A stretch of 64,000 nt of DNA from Zantedeschia hybrid cultivar (Eukaryota > Streptophyta > Magnoliopsida > Alismatales > Araceae), in NCBI GenBank assembly GCA_030544215.1, contig JARZZO010000005.1, forward strand, positions 77,867,524 to 77,931,523, read 5' to 3'. Position numbers and translations under genes: made by a program. The stretch's first letter is position 1. Each line of letters begins with the position of its first letter. This document shows positions 47,201 through 59,734 of the stretch, in pieces. The notes beneath the pieces are model-generated. The model was given only the letters and a program-made list of their open reading frames with translations, was not told the origin of the DNA and made no database searches.

Positions 47201-48207
47201 CACCTTACAACAGGAAAGACAGGATAAACAAAGGTAAGTATATACCGACATGATATTGTTGGACTAAAAGCAGAGCAAACTACCTCCATAGCGATTTCCC
47301 ACAACTTTCCATTGAAAGAGAGATTAGAACCCGTCTATAGAAAAAGATTTCAAAAGCAGAAAACAAGAAAGCTTAAAACTTCAGAACCCAAAAATTTCCA
47401 GCACAATTCATAATGAAATGCTCTAAACTCGCCACGTCTACAGAATCTAATTCCATATGTAGACAAACAGGGGTAAAGTACCAAAACAATAACTTGAAAC
47501 ATATTGAAGAAAATGGTGCAGAAATGCCCTAAGCGCCTGTTGGGGACACCATTTCTCCATCTTAAGGGAAAAAACTCAAAAACTTCCGATGATTTTAACC
47601 ACCAGGTTTTTTAAAAAAAAAATAAAAGACTCATTTTTTGCCTAGACAGAACATATGATCTATTTCCATTCTGAAAGCAGCAAATTAAATTGTTTCTTTT
47701 GCCAAGAAAACAGATACCACAGAAGTCCTGTAGCTAAGAAGAGATTAACATATAGACCCGGCAAAATTCTGTAGAAATCAAAAAAGGGAAACTGCGCGAG
47801 AATTCCTCCCAACGCGAAACCAACAATCCCGAGACGGAGAAGCCACATCCCAAATCCACACCAAACGCGCGGAGACCGAAAAGCCACTTCCCAAATCCCC
47901 CAAACAACCCGAGCACACCACACCCACGAGGGGGGTGGCCAAAAGGAGGCACCTTGAGGACGGCGGGCTGGTCGGAGAGGCCCAAGGGGAGGTCGTCTAG
48001 CTCGACGGCGCGGCGGGCGATGCGGATGGGGAGCTCCCTGCGGAGGAACTGCGCCGCCAGCAGCAGGTTGCGCGGGGTGGGCTGGGAGCCGAAGTCCATC
48101 ATGTCCCTGAGGCTGACCCCCGTCTGCCTCATGCCCCCCCACCGCCGCGCCTCCTCCAGCAGCAGCGCCCTCCCTGCCGCCTCCGTCGCCCTCCTCGCCG
48201 TCATCAT
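44222..48207 (-). CDS. PDK: Pyruvate dehydrogenase (acetyl-transferring) kinase, mitochondrial, copy A
   Basis: Six exons on the minus strand: 48207-47953, 47203-46945, 46812-46632, 46514-46367, 45607-45397 and 44280-44222. All have GT-AG borders, and together they give 1113 nt or 370 aa, the normal length for plant PDK. The protein starts MMTARRATEAAG, with TGVSLRDMMDFGSQP, then LPIRIARRAVEL, VRDWYLDSFRDLR, FLDRFYLSRIGIRMLIGQQVALHD, the GHKL N-box ELVKNSLRAVQE, the G1 box SDEGGGIPRSG and the G2 box GYGYGLPISRLYA. It ends DAYLHLSRLGDSKEPLS. The enzyme phosphorylates the E1-alpha subunit in the mitochondrial matrix and switches off the pyruvate dehydrogenase complex. All GHKL ATP-binding motifs are present. 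GTTAAATAGG on the minus strand near 48372 is a possible TATA box. Confidence 0.95.
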
Positions 48208-48500
48208 CGTTACAACAGCCTCCTCTGCCCGCCTACGCCACCACTACCACAGAGGGGACAGGAGGAGGAGAGGGAAAGAGGGGAGGAGGGCGAGCATGCA
48301 GAGGCGAGCGCTGCAGACATGGGCGAGAGGAGGAGGAGGACGAGGAAGGCTCCACCGCAAAGGTCTCCTATTTAACGTTGGACGCCCTCCACCCGGGTTT
48401 GCTATTTTTCTACTTGCGTCCGAAATTGCAGTAAACCCCCCCACTGGCTTACCAAATCGGTAGTTCTACCCCATTCCTTGGAAGGAGCTCGCTGAGGTGA
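48208..48500 (-). promoter_or_regulatory. 5' UTR and promoter region of PDK copy A
   Basis: GC-rich and purine-rich leader before the start codon (reading on the minus strand), with a TTAAATA element near 48372 about 160 bases from the ATG. The open frames here on either strand are composition artefacts. Confidence 0.4.
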
Positions 48501-49977
48501 GGGAGTCGTCAAGGGGGGAAACCACCCGTGGTTTTAGGAGTGTTACGATTTGATTTTAAAGAAACTTTAGGGAATCGAAATCAAACGGAGGTAACTTTCA
48601 AATAAAATCAAACATTCTTAAAATTGAATTAAAATAATTCGATTTAATTCGGTTTAGCAATCATAATAAATTCTTATGTCTCAAATAAGTCTTCAAAATT
48701 TTAAAAAATTATATAAGTAAAAATTACATGTACTACTTAATTATTCTAACTAAATTTCTAATATATGATATAGGCATTTCACGATGAAGAAATTAAATCA
48801 TTTAAAATAGAGGGTCGTATTGTTCTTTACACTTTAATTTAAACAAAAAGAACTATATTACAATGTACATGAATAGAGAAAGATGTTTCAATTTAAATAG
48901 GAAGGATCATAATAGTCTATTATACTAAATAATTTTCAATGATTTTAGTTAAATATACATAACAACTACTGAAATTTTATACTAAATTTATGCCCTTTTC
49001 ATGTAATTCGGTTTGTTCGATTTAATTTCGTTTATGAAAAGTAGAAACTAAATCAAATAAAATTTTCTTGTTCGTTTCAGTTTTAACCCAAATCAAAAAA
49101 ATTTAAACTTCAAACCAAACTAAATCAAACCAAATGAGCTAATTCAATTTGATTTTTCGATTTAAACTAAATAGTGAACATCTTTATTGGGCGGTCCGGC
49201 TAGAGAAGACGAGGTCTATTCTCTATTTCGCCTCTATTTCAACAACAATATTAGATTTTCCTTGCATAAACAAGGTCATCAGTTTAAATTTATCTCTAAT
49301 GATTGTATAAGAAAAGAAATGTAGTTTATAAATTTTTGGAGACTTATGTCCGAATACTTCTTACAGGTGATAGAATCAATGAAAGACATATTGTTTTATG
49401 TGGTAAAATCTCAGAACTCAAAATGATCGTTCGAAAAAGATAGAATTCCCGACCAAGATCTTGAGCCTAACAGGACTATTTACTTTACATGTGACATAAT
49501 TATAAGTCGACCTACAATTATTTTTGAACTAATTATGTTGTCTCGTTGTCGATTAGACCGAGGACTTCAAACCTAACTAATAATCCAAGACCTTTCTTAA
49601 GCCTAACTCATCATCCAAGCTCGTGTTTGTGTGATGTATTGTCCTCATGGTACGTGCAACAAACAAAGGGGGATTTACTTATCTTTTACATTATATTTTA
49701 GATAAATTTGGTAATTATATTCGCTCTTTATTTATAATACTATTTTGATAGAGAAATGAGTTACAACGGGATTAGTTGTTTTGAATTGCTTATTCGAAAG
49801 TAAAGAATGTTACTTTGATATTGGAGCGAAATCCAAGATGAAATACTAATTCTTAATTGTAAGTGTAATAAGTAATTTTGATATGGAATAATCAATTCTT
49901 CCAATCAAATCAGAATTAACCATATTCTCAAAATACATGACCTTATTCTTTCCTAATTCTCTAAACAAAGTGGAGAG

Positions 49978-50023
<46 letters not shown>

Positions 50024-51599
50024 CTTATTGAGTCATTTAACTCAAAACAGTAAATTAAGCCTAACTATGATAATAGAATGGGTTACAATGAGATGAGTTA
50101 GTTGCTTATTTACCTAATTCCGAGAATAAGCTATTCTTGGTCAGAATACCAAATCTCCTTATTAAATTAGAATTTGACTTATTTTAAAAATAAAGAGGTC
50201 TTATTCTCCTGGATTCTATTGTCAAAAAGAGGTATAGATATCATTTATTTAACTACTTTTTTTTTGCCCCTTTTTAGATATAAAACTATGCCATTCAATT
50301 CTAAATGTTTTAAAATATTGAATGGAGAAGGCACTACTTATTTAAGTAGTATTTACGTATGTTCTTTTTTGTGAGATTATATATATATATATATATATAT
50401 AAACGTCATATTCGTTAGGTTAACTCTCGCTGTCCATAGCATGTTCTTCCGGCTTAGGACGTCAGAAGAATTCGAATTTTGATGTGATGGACCAGGAAAC
50501 TGCACTGGTGGTGCGAATGTTCAAATCGGTCCTTCTCATGATGCAACATCAACCCGAAAACGGGCAAGGCGGGGTCCATATGTGTTCTCTAAGTTGTGTC
50601 CCAACTCATAGAAAATATGATGGGTGCAAAATTGTATATCCTGATAAATCGATTATTCTTAAAGAATAATATTTGTTATACAGTTGAAGGTGATAAAATG
50701 CTGAGTTTTAATGAATTTTTTTTTTTTTTTTGCTGTCTAGAAAGTTTATATAGTTTATGTCCATCAATTAAATATGCTTCAATATTATCTGCACATCAGT
50801 ATCCATGGGAAGCATTAGATTAAAATATATATATATATTCATCAAACTACTTTTCAAGAGCATCAAAAACTCTCCAAGAGGATCATGATGCTTTTGAGAA
50901 GTTCAAGATCCTCTCGAAGGTTGATCCTCTCGAGAGTAATCTAACGACTTTTTTTTTTTTTTTAAATTCGGTCCTCCATATATATTGACGCGCAGACGAC
51001 ATCGAGATGTATTTAATAGGGCAACAATGATCGTATGAACTTTTTAGATGGCAAAAATAGATATAAGGACTCATTCTAACTCACTATTTTTTACACCTCC
51101 AGTAGTAGTGCATCAAATCTTACTCATTCTTAAAACCATAAGCTACATATCTCTGTCCAAAACTTCACAAGTAGTTATAATTATAGGTTTGGGTTGGAAT
51201 TGTTTCGCAAAGTTCCAAAGAAAAACATGTCGTTATGTAGCTGAAAGTCATTAGATTTACTTCATTAAGGTGGACTTAATGAAGAAGATTTTGGGAAGAA
51301 ACATTGGCTCCACCATAAATGGATGGCTACTTTCAATAGTACCTTCTTTACACTTCAATTTTTCTTTAAGCAGAACATAAAATTCCGAATTTTCCCAACT
51401 GGAAGAGGAGCCCACATGGAACACATTCGTGGGTTTTCTGGGAAAGTAATTAATTCTTAACATGAGAATAATACGTGCCTCAATGCTGCATTGTAGTTAG
51501 ATACTGCTGCAAGTATTACTCTTTAACATAAATATTAACACAATTACAAACATGCACCTGGTTCAAAATAGCGTGCTACTCATTCAAAAAAAAAAAATT
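48501..51599. other. Repeat-rich intergenic DNA
   Basis: 48536-49185 is AT-rich, with mirrored AATTCGGTTT/AAACCAAACTAAATC wording at its two ends, resembling a decayed MITE. 49735-49975 and 50070-50235 are two copies of the repeat family at 5500-5757. (TA)n runs lie at 49979-50022 and 50378-50401. No gene is supported. Confidence 0.45.
49979..50022. repeat. (TA)n microsatellite
   Basis: 22 TA units; a further run lies at 50378-50401. Confidence 0.95.
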
Positions 51600-51649
51600 A
51601 CTAACATGGACGAAACATTGCCGAGGGCTGATTTGGTATTTCACACAGA

Positions 51650-51950
51650 GAGAACGTGGTCCCAGCCTTAGATCCCCGATTACTCTGGCTCCGGGAAATA
51701 ACCGTTAAGCGACGGCCACGTGTGAGACGCCCGGAGTGGCACGTTTATGGCGCGAGGGAAGAGAAAGGTCCTTAACTGTTTTAACGGCCACGTGCCGGAA
51801 GCGTGCGGCGACGGCTTTCGTGGGTCCGAACGGGCGGCCGGGGCGCGAGGTATTTACCACCCTTGCCATCCTACTCACCGTTAGTTTTGGCCGGCTCGTG
51901 CGGAGTTCGGACCATTGCCTCTTCACTCTGGTCACAAATAAGGATTTCTT
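51650..51950. promoter_or_regulatory. Orphan GC-rich, G-box-containing island
   Basis: A CpG-rich 300-bp island in AT-rich DNA. It has two perfect CACGTG G-boxes (51717-51722 and 51789-51794), each inside ACGGCCACGTG, and two CCGTTA motifs of MYB type (near 51701 and 51879). G-boxes bind bZIP and bHLH factors. No gene start follows on either strand, so it may be a leftover promoter. The frames at 51705-51969 are shadows of the composition. Confidence 0.5.
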
Positions 51951-52683
51951 TTTTATTTTGTATTTTTGAAAATAATCGTAAAACTATTAATAAGATTTAT
52001 ATTTGTTAAGAAAAAATAATACTTATTTGATCACTTTGATCGAACGACAACACAACTGCATGCAAATCTTTTTCTCAACTGAGTTGGGAGACTATCACAG
52101 CCCAACTAGTGTACTGTTAAATGATTGAAAATAAATAAATAAGATCATGTGCTCATGCAATCTAAGCCAGCGGATTGCATGATCCAACATGGCAAACATT
52201 ATTGTTTACTGTACTGAGGGTTGATACAACAAACTCAATGATCTTACCGTTAAAAAATTTTACTTGCTGCAATGTCTCCCATTACAGTACGAGGGCGTTG
52301 CAGCCAACGATATTCATCGAACTTTAACATGAGAGAAAATTGAGGACCAGGATCCCACTTGGGTTCGAATGAGGGGGTTGCAGTCGGACCCTCGACTGAA
52401 TTCTTGCTTAGGAGGATCCCTTACTGGGGTGGGCCGTGGGCGGGCATTGAGATCCCACGCAATCTATGTTTTCACTTCCATATAAAAAAAAAATGTAAAA
52501 AAAAAAAATGTATTTTTATTTTGACTTATATTTTCGATTATATTCCTCTTCTTAGCTCTGTGGTCTGTCATACGTGATGACCCCGTCAAGGTCAATGACC
52601 TCAGCAGACCGTAGTGTACCGAGCAGCCGCTGCGCGAAAAAAGATTCCACATAATAGCAAAAAGAACATAAATCTTGAGTGCC

Positions 52684-52724
<41 letters not shown>

Positions 52725-54932
52725 TAGCAAGGTGTTCCTTCTCATTTTCTTCCACGAAAGTTTCAACAGTCTTCACTAGATAAGGGAGAAGAAGATTTCT
52801 TCTTAATTAAGGCGGCTGCAAATAGTTTTGTTAGATTATCTTTGGACTTTTAGATATCATTCATGTCCTTCACCATATCTTACTAACGGATCTGCCCTTT
52901 TATATATCTGTAAACAGTTCAGCTTACTCGGTGAACCTTCCATGAAATCAGAAGTCATCCTTTCAAATTTTGGGTAAAATATTGAAAACAGTCTTCACCA
53001 AATAAACGTATGCTTATGAGGAGGCTAAAATGCTATCCAATTTTGGAGGATTAATCATCAAATATGATAAGTTATGGAGAGTCATGCACAAAGTTCCCTG
53101 TTACTTTTTTTTTTCCTCTCCACTCGACTGACATTAAAGAATTGAAGCCAGTTTCGATACCAGGTCTTGGTCCGGGCTGTTGCGTCATATTTCAAAAAAA
53201 AAAAGAAGTCGAGGATCTGAAGTTTTGCATATGAACCCTTGAAAATTATATATATGCAAAAACTTCTTATATAATAAATATATACAAGCAAAACCCCTGT
53301 AAAATTACTGTACACCCATATACCCGTCCAGCAGGGGTTGTGGTTATATTGGTTGAGAGAAGGATTTCAATCCATGGCCTGATGGGCCACAAGATCCGAG
53401 TCCTGCCTCCAGCTCATCAATGGATGGGCCAAGTTTAAGGGCTTCTAAACAGCGGGATGGGCCGTGTCTTTCAACCCAGATCTGGACCCTGATGGGCCAG
53501 TCCGGTGGGCTTTCGGGCTGACCCAATCCATTGACACCCCTGAATCTGTGCACAGTAATCTTATGGGAGTTTGTTTATACATAGACATTAAATAGGGTAA
53601 TTTTTGCAACTACGTTATAGTATAGGGATTTATTTGCAATTTTTTTTATTAAAACCAAAGCTTGTTGCGGATGTACCGCCCCATCTATGCAGAAATGAAG
53701 GTGCACTAAAATGTCAAGGAACGTAATAATTAAAATTAAACTCCCAACTAGGTAAAAACTATTATATATATTTTTGAACCTTTTTACCACATTTTATTGA
53801 TTTATTATCACATAAAATCAACTCAGGTGATGCAGTAATTTTTTCTCTGTGGGCATCGAAACCAGTTGCCAGTGTCACTGCACAACTCTCTATTTAACAG
53901 GCCCCAAAAAGAGAAGATAACAACCGAACTAACCAAGTCAGGAGCTTAAAACTCTCCATGTCATTTGGTCTTACTATACTGTAGAATTATTTTCCCTTGC
54001 CGTGAGATTATATACCTTCTCTGGAGAGAGACCCTGGTCCAGAATTATTTTTTAATTAGGTGGAATTATCGGAATTGTGCATAATTATTTTCCTTTGGGA
54101 GGAAAATATCAGACTTTGTCCGAAATTTAACTCTGATCTCTTGTAAATAAATACGTATACATATCTAACCAATTGAGCCATCTAAAAAAGAAAGGAAACC
54201 AGAGATACCAATTGTTGAATAAGATATTCATTTATTTACCAGAGTTGAACAAGATATTATTTTTTGGTCAATAAAGCTGTCCACATTTCATTCATAGTAG
54301 CAGGAGGAGTACATAGAAAGACAAGGTGATACAGAGATACAAAGCAAACCACACCATAAGGAGGAGCAGGCATAATCTCGAAAACATTCTATTTAGAGTG
54401 GCACAATTTCAACATCAGTCGTATTAATTTGCTCTTTTTTTTTGCGATGATAATTATTAATAATAGTTTTAAAGAACTTAATTTAGAGCCCCTTGATCAC
54501 AAGATTTAATTCATCCAATTTTTTCACATCTAGGAGCACCAATAGCATGCTAAATTTCTAACTAAATTATTCAGTCCAAACTAATTACTACATAAAAGGA
54601 TTATGTTTTTTTTTTTGGTTAAATTGTTTGTACCCATAGCAGTAGCCAGCCAGTGTTTTTAAAAGCAAGTTCTTCTGTTTAGTGTATTTTTTGGACATTT
54701 GTCTCAACACAATCGTACACTCACATAGTCGCATGACTCACCTCTACTCCTTATGACACGCAATCCTAGAGCTTTTATAGCTGTTGAAACTCTCGCCATC
54801 TTCTTATATGTCTCGAGAGTAATACTTGTCGTACCGCACGTGATGTGGTGCAATTCCACATGCATGTGAGATTAGATCGAACAGCTGTTGCAACAATCAA
54901 ATTTTTTTATCTTTTATTTTTAAAAAAATTTT
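51951..54932. other. Intergenic DNA with MITE and LINE-tail remnants
   Basis: An (AT)n run lies at 52687-52720. 53340-53550 has repeated GATGGGCC wording and an end matching the AGGGGTGTCAATGG type on the minus strand, so it is probably a MITE. 54250-54400 reads on the minus strand like a LINE 3' end (AATGAAATGTGGACAGC, TTTATTGACC, then an A tract). No gene is supported. Confidence 0.35.
52687..52720. repeat. (AT)n microsatellite
   Basis: 17 AT units. It creates the artificial Tyr-Ile-Tyr-Ile frames seen on the minus strand here. Confidence 0.95.
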
Positions 54933-55062
54933 AAGGTCGGCTCCACTATGTCTTACACATCCGTACAATCTGATCTTCAATCATATCGATTTTTGAATTT
55001 TTTTGAATTGTTTGATCGGAGACTAGATTGTACGGATGTATAAGACATGATGGGGCCGGCCT
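54933..55062. mobile_element. Foldback MITE (130 bp)
   Basis: The arms AGGTCGGCTCCACTATGTCT...CATCCGTACAATCTGATC and, inverted, AGGCCGGCCCCATCATGTCT...CATCCGTACAATCTAGTC are about 50 bp each around a short AT-rich loop. One arm of a relative lies at about 58150-58222 (GATCGGATTGTACAGCCG...GCTGACCT). Confidence 0.8.
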
Positions 55063-56892
55063 ATTAAAAATTCAAAAGAGAAATTATCATTTTTATGTGT
55101 CACCTAATGCGGTGCAGCAAGTATCACTCATGTACTTATTTCTTGTGTATTATCTTGTCAGTGACTCAGTGTAAAAGTTGATGTCCAGGGAACCAATTGT
55201 ATCCAAATAAGAAGAGATCTCTTGAAAAATATTGAATGCTTCTCAAGTTTTCCTTCTTCTTCTTTTTTCACTTGATGCATTAAAGTTTTCCTCTTCCTGA
55301 GAAACCAGCAACATTCTTCATCAAAGTATAGTCACCAAACTATGCTATAGGGAAGAAATTCTGAAGTATCAAACTATTTTTTGAACTATTGCAGATATGT
55401 GTTGAAGAATATTCCGTATCAAGGAAAACATTGTTTTTATTGAACATCAACAAATTACTCAGTTTTGGTAACTCTCACAATTTGCCTCCTTGCCGATGCA
55501 CACTAGCCCCCTCAGAAATCTTGAACACAAATCTGTGGGCATGCAACCTGTGCGAATCCATGGGTCTCAATTTCTTTGTGCATTTTTTTATTGAGTTCTT
55601 GAACATTAATCAAGGAAACGTGGCCAGCTTTGTCAGAACACATTAATCTAGGAGAGAACGTACTTTAATTAATAATTAGAAACTTTGGAAAAAATTGGTT
55701 GCTTGGAACAAACTAAACTTAGCAAACATAGGACTTCGTGCAAATATTCTTCCTCTTGCCTCACATTTTTTACTTCGTGGTGACCTCAAGAGTGGGTAAC
55801 AAATTCCGGAAATTCCTTGTGTGAAACTAGATAATTTTACATCTTTAAGTTTCTTTACATAAGATGAAAAATGCTCAATTTAGTAAATGAAGAAGCATAT
55901 TAAGGAATACAACATTTTTTGTGTTTTGGAAACTTTTAAAACAAAAAAGTTGGTAAATGCATGTTGCCTATTTAAAATTTCTTATTAGCATTGTGTATGG
56001 TTCTTCACCTAAACAACAAAACAATTTCTTCAATGTTGGGTTCCTTTTGTTTCTGGGATTATATGGACTGATACTTAAAGTATCCAGCTCATTCCTTATT
56101 TAGAGGTTTTTATTACAAGAAATTAAGGGCATTCAACGGTATATAGGAAAAAACCCCAAAATCTTATTCTATTTAACATGGAGTCTCATTCTAGTTTTAG
56201 CCCTCGTGAAATTGCCTTTAGAAATATGATCATTTATTATGATATTTTTCATAATAAATATTACTGTATGTGATCTTGACGCACACAATACCCATCTTAT
56301 TAATTAGTATTGTGATGTAGAGTCAAAATGTTTGGAGATGGAGAGTATCTTAAAGGACACATTTGAAATCCTTTTATGCTTAAAATACAGAATAAGAAAT
56401 CATGAAATGCCAAAAAAAAGGCTAGCTGATGGAACGTCCACCCTCACAATCTCATTATTTGGAAAACCTTCAAGAAATTAGGAATAAGCCCTTTATGTAT
56501 TTTGAAATATTCTAAAAAGAATTTTTATCAAATAAATGTGTAGTTGTGAGGACTTACTAATAAATATGAGGATTAGAAGAGTTGATCACTAATATAGTCG
56601 ATTGTAGGAGGTAATTTCTAAAACCCTAAAAAAGGTTATATCCCATCGTCTACAAGAATGATATAATTACGCCACATGACTGAACTATAATTCCTCAAGG
56701 AATGATGTCACTTTCTTCGGCAAGACTCCTTTTGCCTCTTCTTTACATGCCCCCACTGCTGATACCGTTCTACAAAATAACATTTGATTGTATTCTAGCA
56801 AAGGTAAACATGTCCTAGAAGGTTTGTCATCTCCCCTAAAGTTTCATGTGGCACCACTAGTTTTTAATTAGATGGTGGGTCCTCCTTGCTCT
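55063..56892. other. AT-rich intergenic DNA, no gene seen
   Basis: Only short frames without recognisable content (for example 55389-55646). No repeats with defined ends were found. Confidence 0.4.
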
Positions 56893-56909
56893 GTGTCCAG
56901 CAACTTTAT

Positions 56910-57138
56910 GTACCCGCACTCTAGCGCAGTGGTACGTCCCTCCCCGCAGAGGCAGGGAGGTCGCAATATCGATCCCGCTCGCGTTGTGTGCGGGCGAAGG
57001 TCTTGCTGTAGAATTCTCGCTCCTTGAGCGGAAAAATCGTCCGTTTGGACGAATATTTCGTGTGCTAGCAGACTCAAACTCAGCTCCTCGAGTTTGAATA
57101 TTTGGCCTGTAACCACTGAGCCACTTCGACCAAAAAAA
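56910..57138 (+). mobile_element. SINE with tRNA-like promoter at both ends
   Basis: It is flanked by perfect 17-bp target duplications (GTGTCCAGCAACTTTAT at 56893-56909 and 57139-57155) and ends in A7. On the plus strand, A box TAGCGCAGTGG (56922-56932) and a B-box-like AATATCGATCC (56966-56976) have tRNA spacing. On the minus strand from the other end, A box TGGCTCAGTGG (57113-57123) and B-box-like AGTTTGAGTCT (57070-57080) also have tRNA spacing. Total length is 229 bp. It needs LINE enzymes to move. I do not recognise the family. Confidence 0.82.
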
Positions 57139-57155
57139 GTGTCCAGCAACTTTAT

Positions 57156-57326
57156 CTTTTGAGGATTACATTTTAGAGTAACCACTGTTTCTAGCTCACA
57201 TCTCTGTTCATCTGTGGGTTGCTAATTTACAAAGTTGCAAGATATCATCAGGTCATGTGTATCAACTTCCCAGTACTTGTTTCAGTCTTTGGGGTGTACC
57301 ATTGCCTAGTGGAGGCATAGCATCCA
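57156..57326. other. Short spacer, no feature seen
   Basis: Non-coding sequence between the SINE and the third TRIM. Nothing recognisable. Confidence 0.4.
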
Positions 57327-57660
57327 CATCAAAAATGGTCCTGTATTGGAATAACAAAATCAAAAAGTGTTTAATAGATGGTGCCTATTCTACTCAGTCT
57401 TAAGGTTTTGAGTTGGATGGCTCAATAACTTCAACATGGTATCAAAACCCATAGTTACGAAATGGGACACGCACCCCGTATTTGTGGTCTACGTGACAGA
57501 GCCTAAAGTCGGCCTGCACGTGAGGGGGGGGGGGGGGGGGGGGGCATGTTAGAATAGTCCTATATTGGAAAAAAGACAAAATTAAAAAGTGTTTAATAGA
57601 TAATGCCTACTCCACTCATTACCTTAAGGTTTTGAATTGGATGACCCAATAACTTCAACA
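57327..57660 (+). mobile_element. TRIM retroelement 3 (family of TRIM 1)
   Basis: The first LTR (about 57327-57436) has a decayed start. The second LTR 57547-57660 starts TGTTAGAATAGTCC and ends AATAACTTCAACA. The primer-binding site is decayed (TGGTATCAAAACC at 57437). The purine tract before the second LTR has become 21 consecutive G (57524-57544), where TRIM 1 has only GAAAGGG. No coding capacity. Confidence 0.85.
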
Positions 57661-59239
57661 ATATAGATACAGACAGCCTGTGTAGATTACAAAGGGAGCC
57701 ACTCTCTTGTGTTTAAGTATGAATGTAAGGTGTCCTGGAGATGTATTTCTAATCTTTTCAGATGGGGAGAGGAGACTGTGCACTTGCTGTTGCACAAGTG
57801 CTTCTTATGACCCAGTAATGATTTATATTGATTACCAAACGTGAAGCAGAGAATCTCAAGCTTTCCCATTTATCCAAATTATTCAACTTACATAATCTTT
57901 TGAGAAGGACAGGTTAATAGTATTGATCAACAACTGAATTATGGGGTTCTGATCCATGAAAAGAGACCATTTATTCCTGATTAATACTAGTTGCAATGCC
58001 TGGGTTTTCTTTTAATGTTTGTAGGTCGGTCCCTATATGCCCTATATAGTTTAAAACTCAATCTCTAATTCAACAATTTAAAAAAATAAAAAATAAAAAT
58101 GCATCCTTGGACTCGGCTCATTAAGGGGTTTTTTTTTTTTTCTGAGACTCAATTTTTAATTTTTTAGATCGTCAGATGAGAGATCGGATTGTACAGCCGT
58201 AAAACATGTGGCAGCTGACCTAAAAAAATATTAAAAAAAACTTATTTTTTTTACCCACTGCAATGCCTTCATTACAGTATGAAGGAGGGGCATTGCAGAA
58301 AACATTATTCTTTAATCCTTTCACATTCATTACCATTTCATGAAGAGGGATGGCTATCGAGCCTCCTTAGTACTGAAAGAGAGAAAGAATACTAATTTAT
58401 TTGATACCTGCCATTTTATTCATTTATCATGTAAAAACATCAACTGCTTTTCATTCAATACATGATGCCATTGAATGAAAGAAAACTATAGGTATACAAT
58501 CAAAAAAATTATTCTATTGACGTAAGTACATATTTTGATTGAAATCCATTTACTACATGTTCATATTTTTGGTTTCAAATTGTTTAAGTATTGATAGAAA
58601 ACATGTACCTATGTTCCTATGCCTTTCTGCCATCTTTTGGTTAGTTGACCATTTTTTTCTTATCTAATTCAAAATTTAAGTATTTTTTGGTCAAGTAATT
58701 CAAAATTTAAGTGGTGTTGTGTCTGAACATATTTCTGCTATGTTACACCCCCACCATTTTTAACTAACTATGCTTTTACCAAAGTTGTCGCCGTACAATC
58801 TAGCACGTGCAAAGCACAATCTCCATGTTCTATAAACTTCCTTTTACAAAGTTCATTTGTTTAATCGTTGGTCCATGTTCCCGTTGAGGGCTTCATAGAG
58901 GTAGCATGTAAGATTTTTATCAACTCCGAAGACTTATCCGGACACATAAAGAAATACCCACAACAGTAACAGGTCATGTGAAGAAGATTATCTGGGGTGG
59001 AGGGCAATTACAAACACAGACCTCAGAGAGTAGTATGTCTCAGTTTTCTCTATTTCTTGCTGGTTCCATGCAATTAGACCCAGGTCAAGTACACCATCCC
59101 CAAGAAATTTGTAAATTTTGAGCTACTGGAATGGGATCATGCACTTCCTCTGTGAGACAAAAAAGCATCCAAAAGGTACTCAAGATCTTCAGGGTTCCAA
59201 TGGAGGGTAGTCACCAGGAAATTAATTGGGCTTAAGATG
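57661..59239. other. Intergenic DNA, no gene seen
   Basis: It contains one arm of the 54933 foldback family (about 58150-58222) and an imperfect hairpin CTGCAATGCCTTCATTACAG...GAGGGGCATTGCAG near 58260-58297. That hairpin also occurs in related form at 52265-52305. Otherwise unremarkable AT-rich DNA. Confidence 0.4.
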
Positions 59240-59734
59240 GTATCTCTTCACCAAGATTTTGCTGTCTGCTAAGTTCTCACACTTTGAGCCTTGTAGACTT
59301 ACCTCCTGATAGATAATTTGCCTCACAATTGTACACTTGAAGCTTTCCTATGGTACAGTTGATACATGAAAAGGGCAACTTCTGGGGTCTGCAGAGTACA
59401 AACCTTCAGTCACATCTTCTATCAACCTTGTGATGGAGCAGCCTAATTGTGAAACTAAGGATGGATGACATTTAGGCACAAGAAGGTGTACAGGTCAGAG
59501 CAATTTACTCCTTTTTTCCAATTGCCTAAATGAAAATGGTGGTAGCAAGTACCAGAAAAGTATCTGAAGGTGGGTAAAAGAATAAACAGATGGCAGGATT
59601 GCCATAAGGGAACTGTTGAATCGATCTAACATACATGAATCAACAGCCAATCCCTTAATTAGAAAACAAGATATTGCCCCCAAATCTAAGGTGGACGGGG
59701 TCGAATCATTGTTGTATTGACCTGAATGGATAAA
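59240..59734 (-). other. 3' UTR and flank of the second PDK gene
   Basis: Similar to the region downstream of PDK copy A (about 43720-44221), marking this end of the gene duplication. The frame 59495-59683 is not a gene. Confidence 0.5.

Noticed and set aside
47660..48463. Ala/Pro/Arg-rich frames over the first PDK exon, on both strands
   Set aside because: Shadows of the GC-rich first exon and leader; the PDK frame is the one with family motifs. The same holds for 63338-63913.
52464..52776. Minus-strand frames with Tyr-Ile repeats
   Set aside because: Produced by the (AT)n microsatellite.
56910..56980. Functional tRNA gene
   Set aside because: tRNA-like head only; the target duplications and A tail show a SINE.
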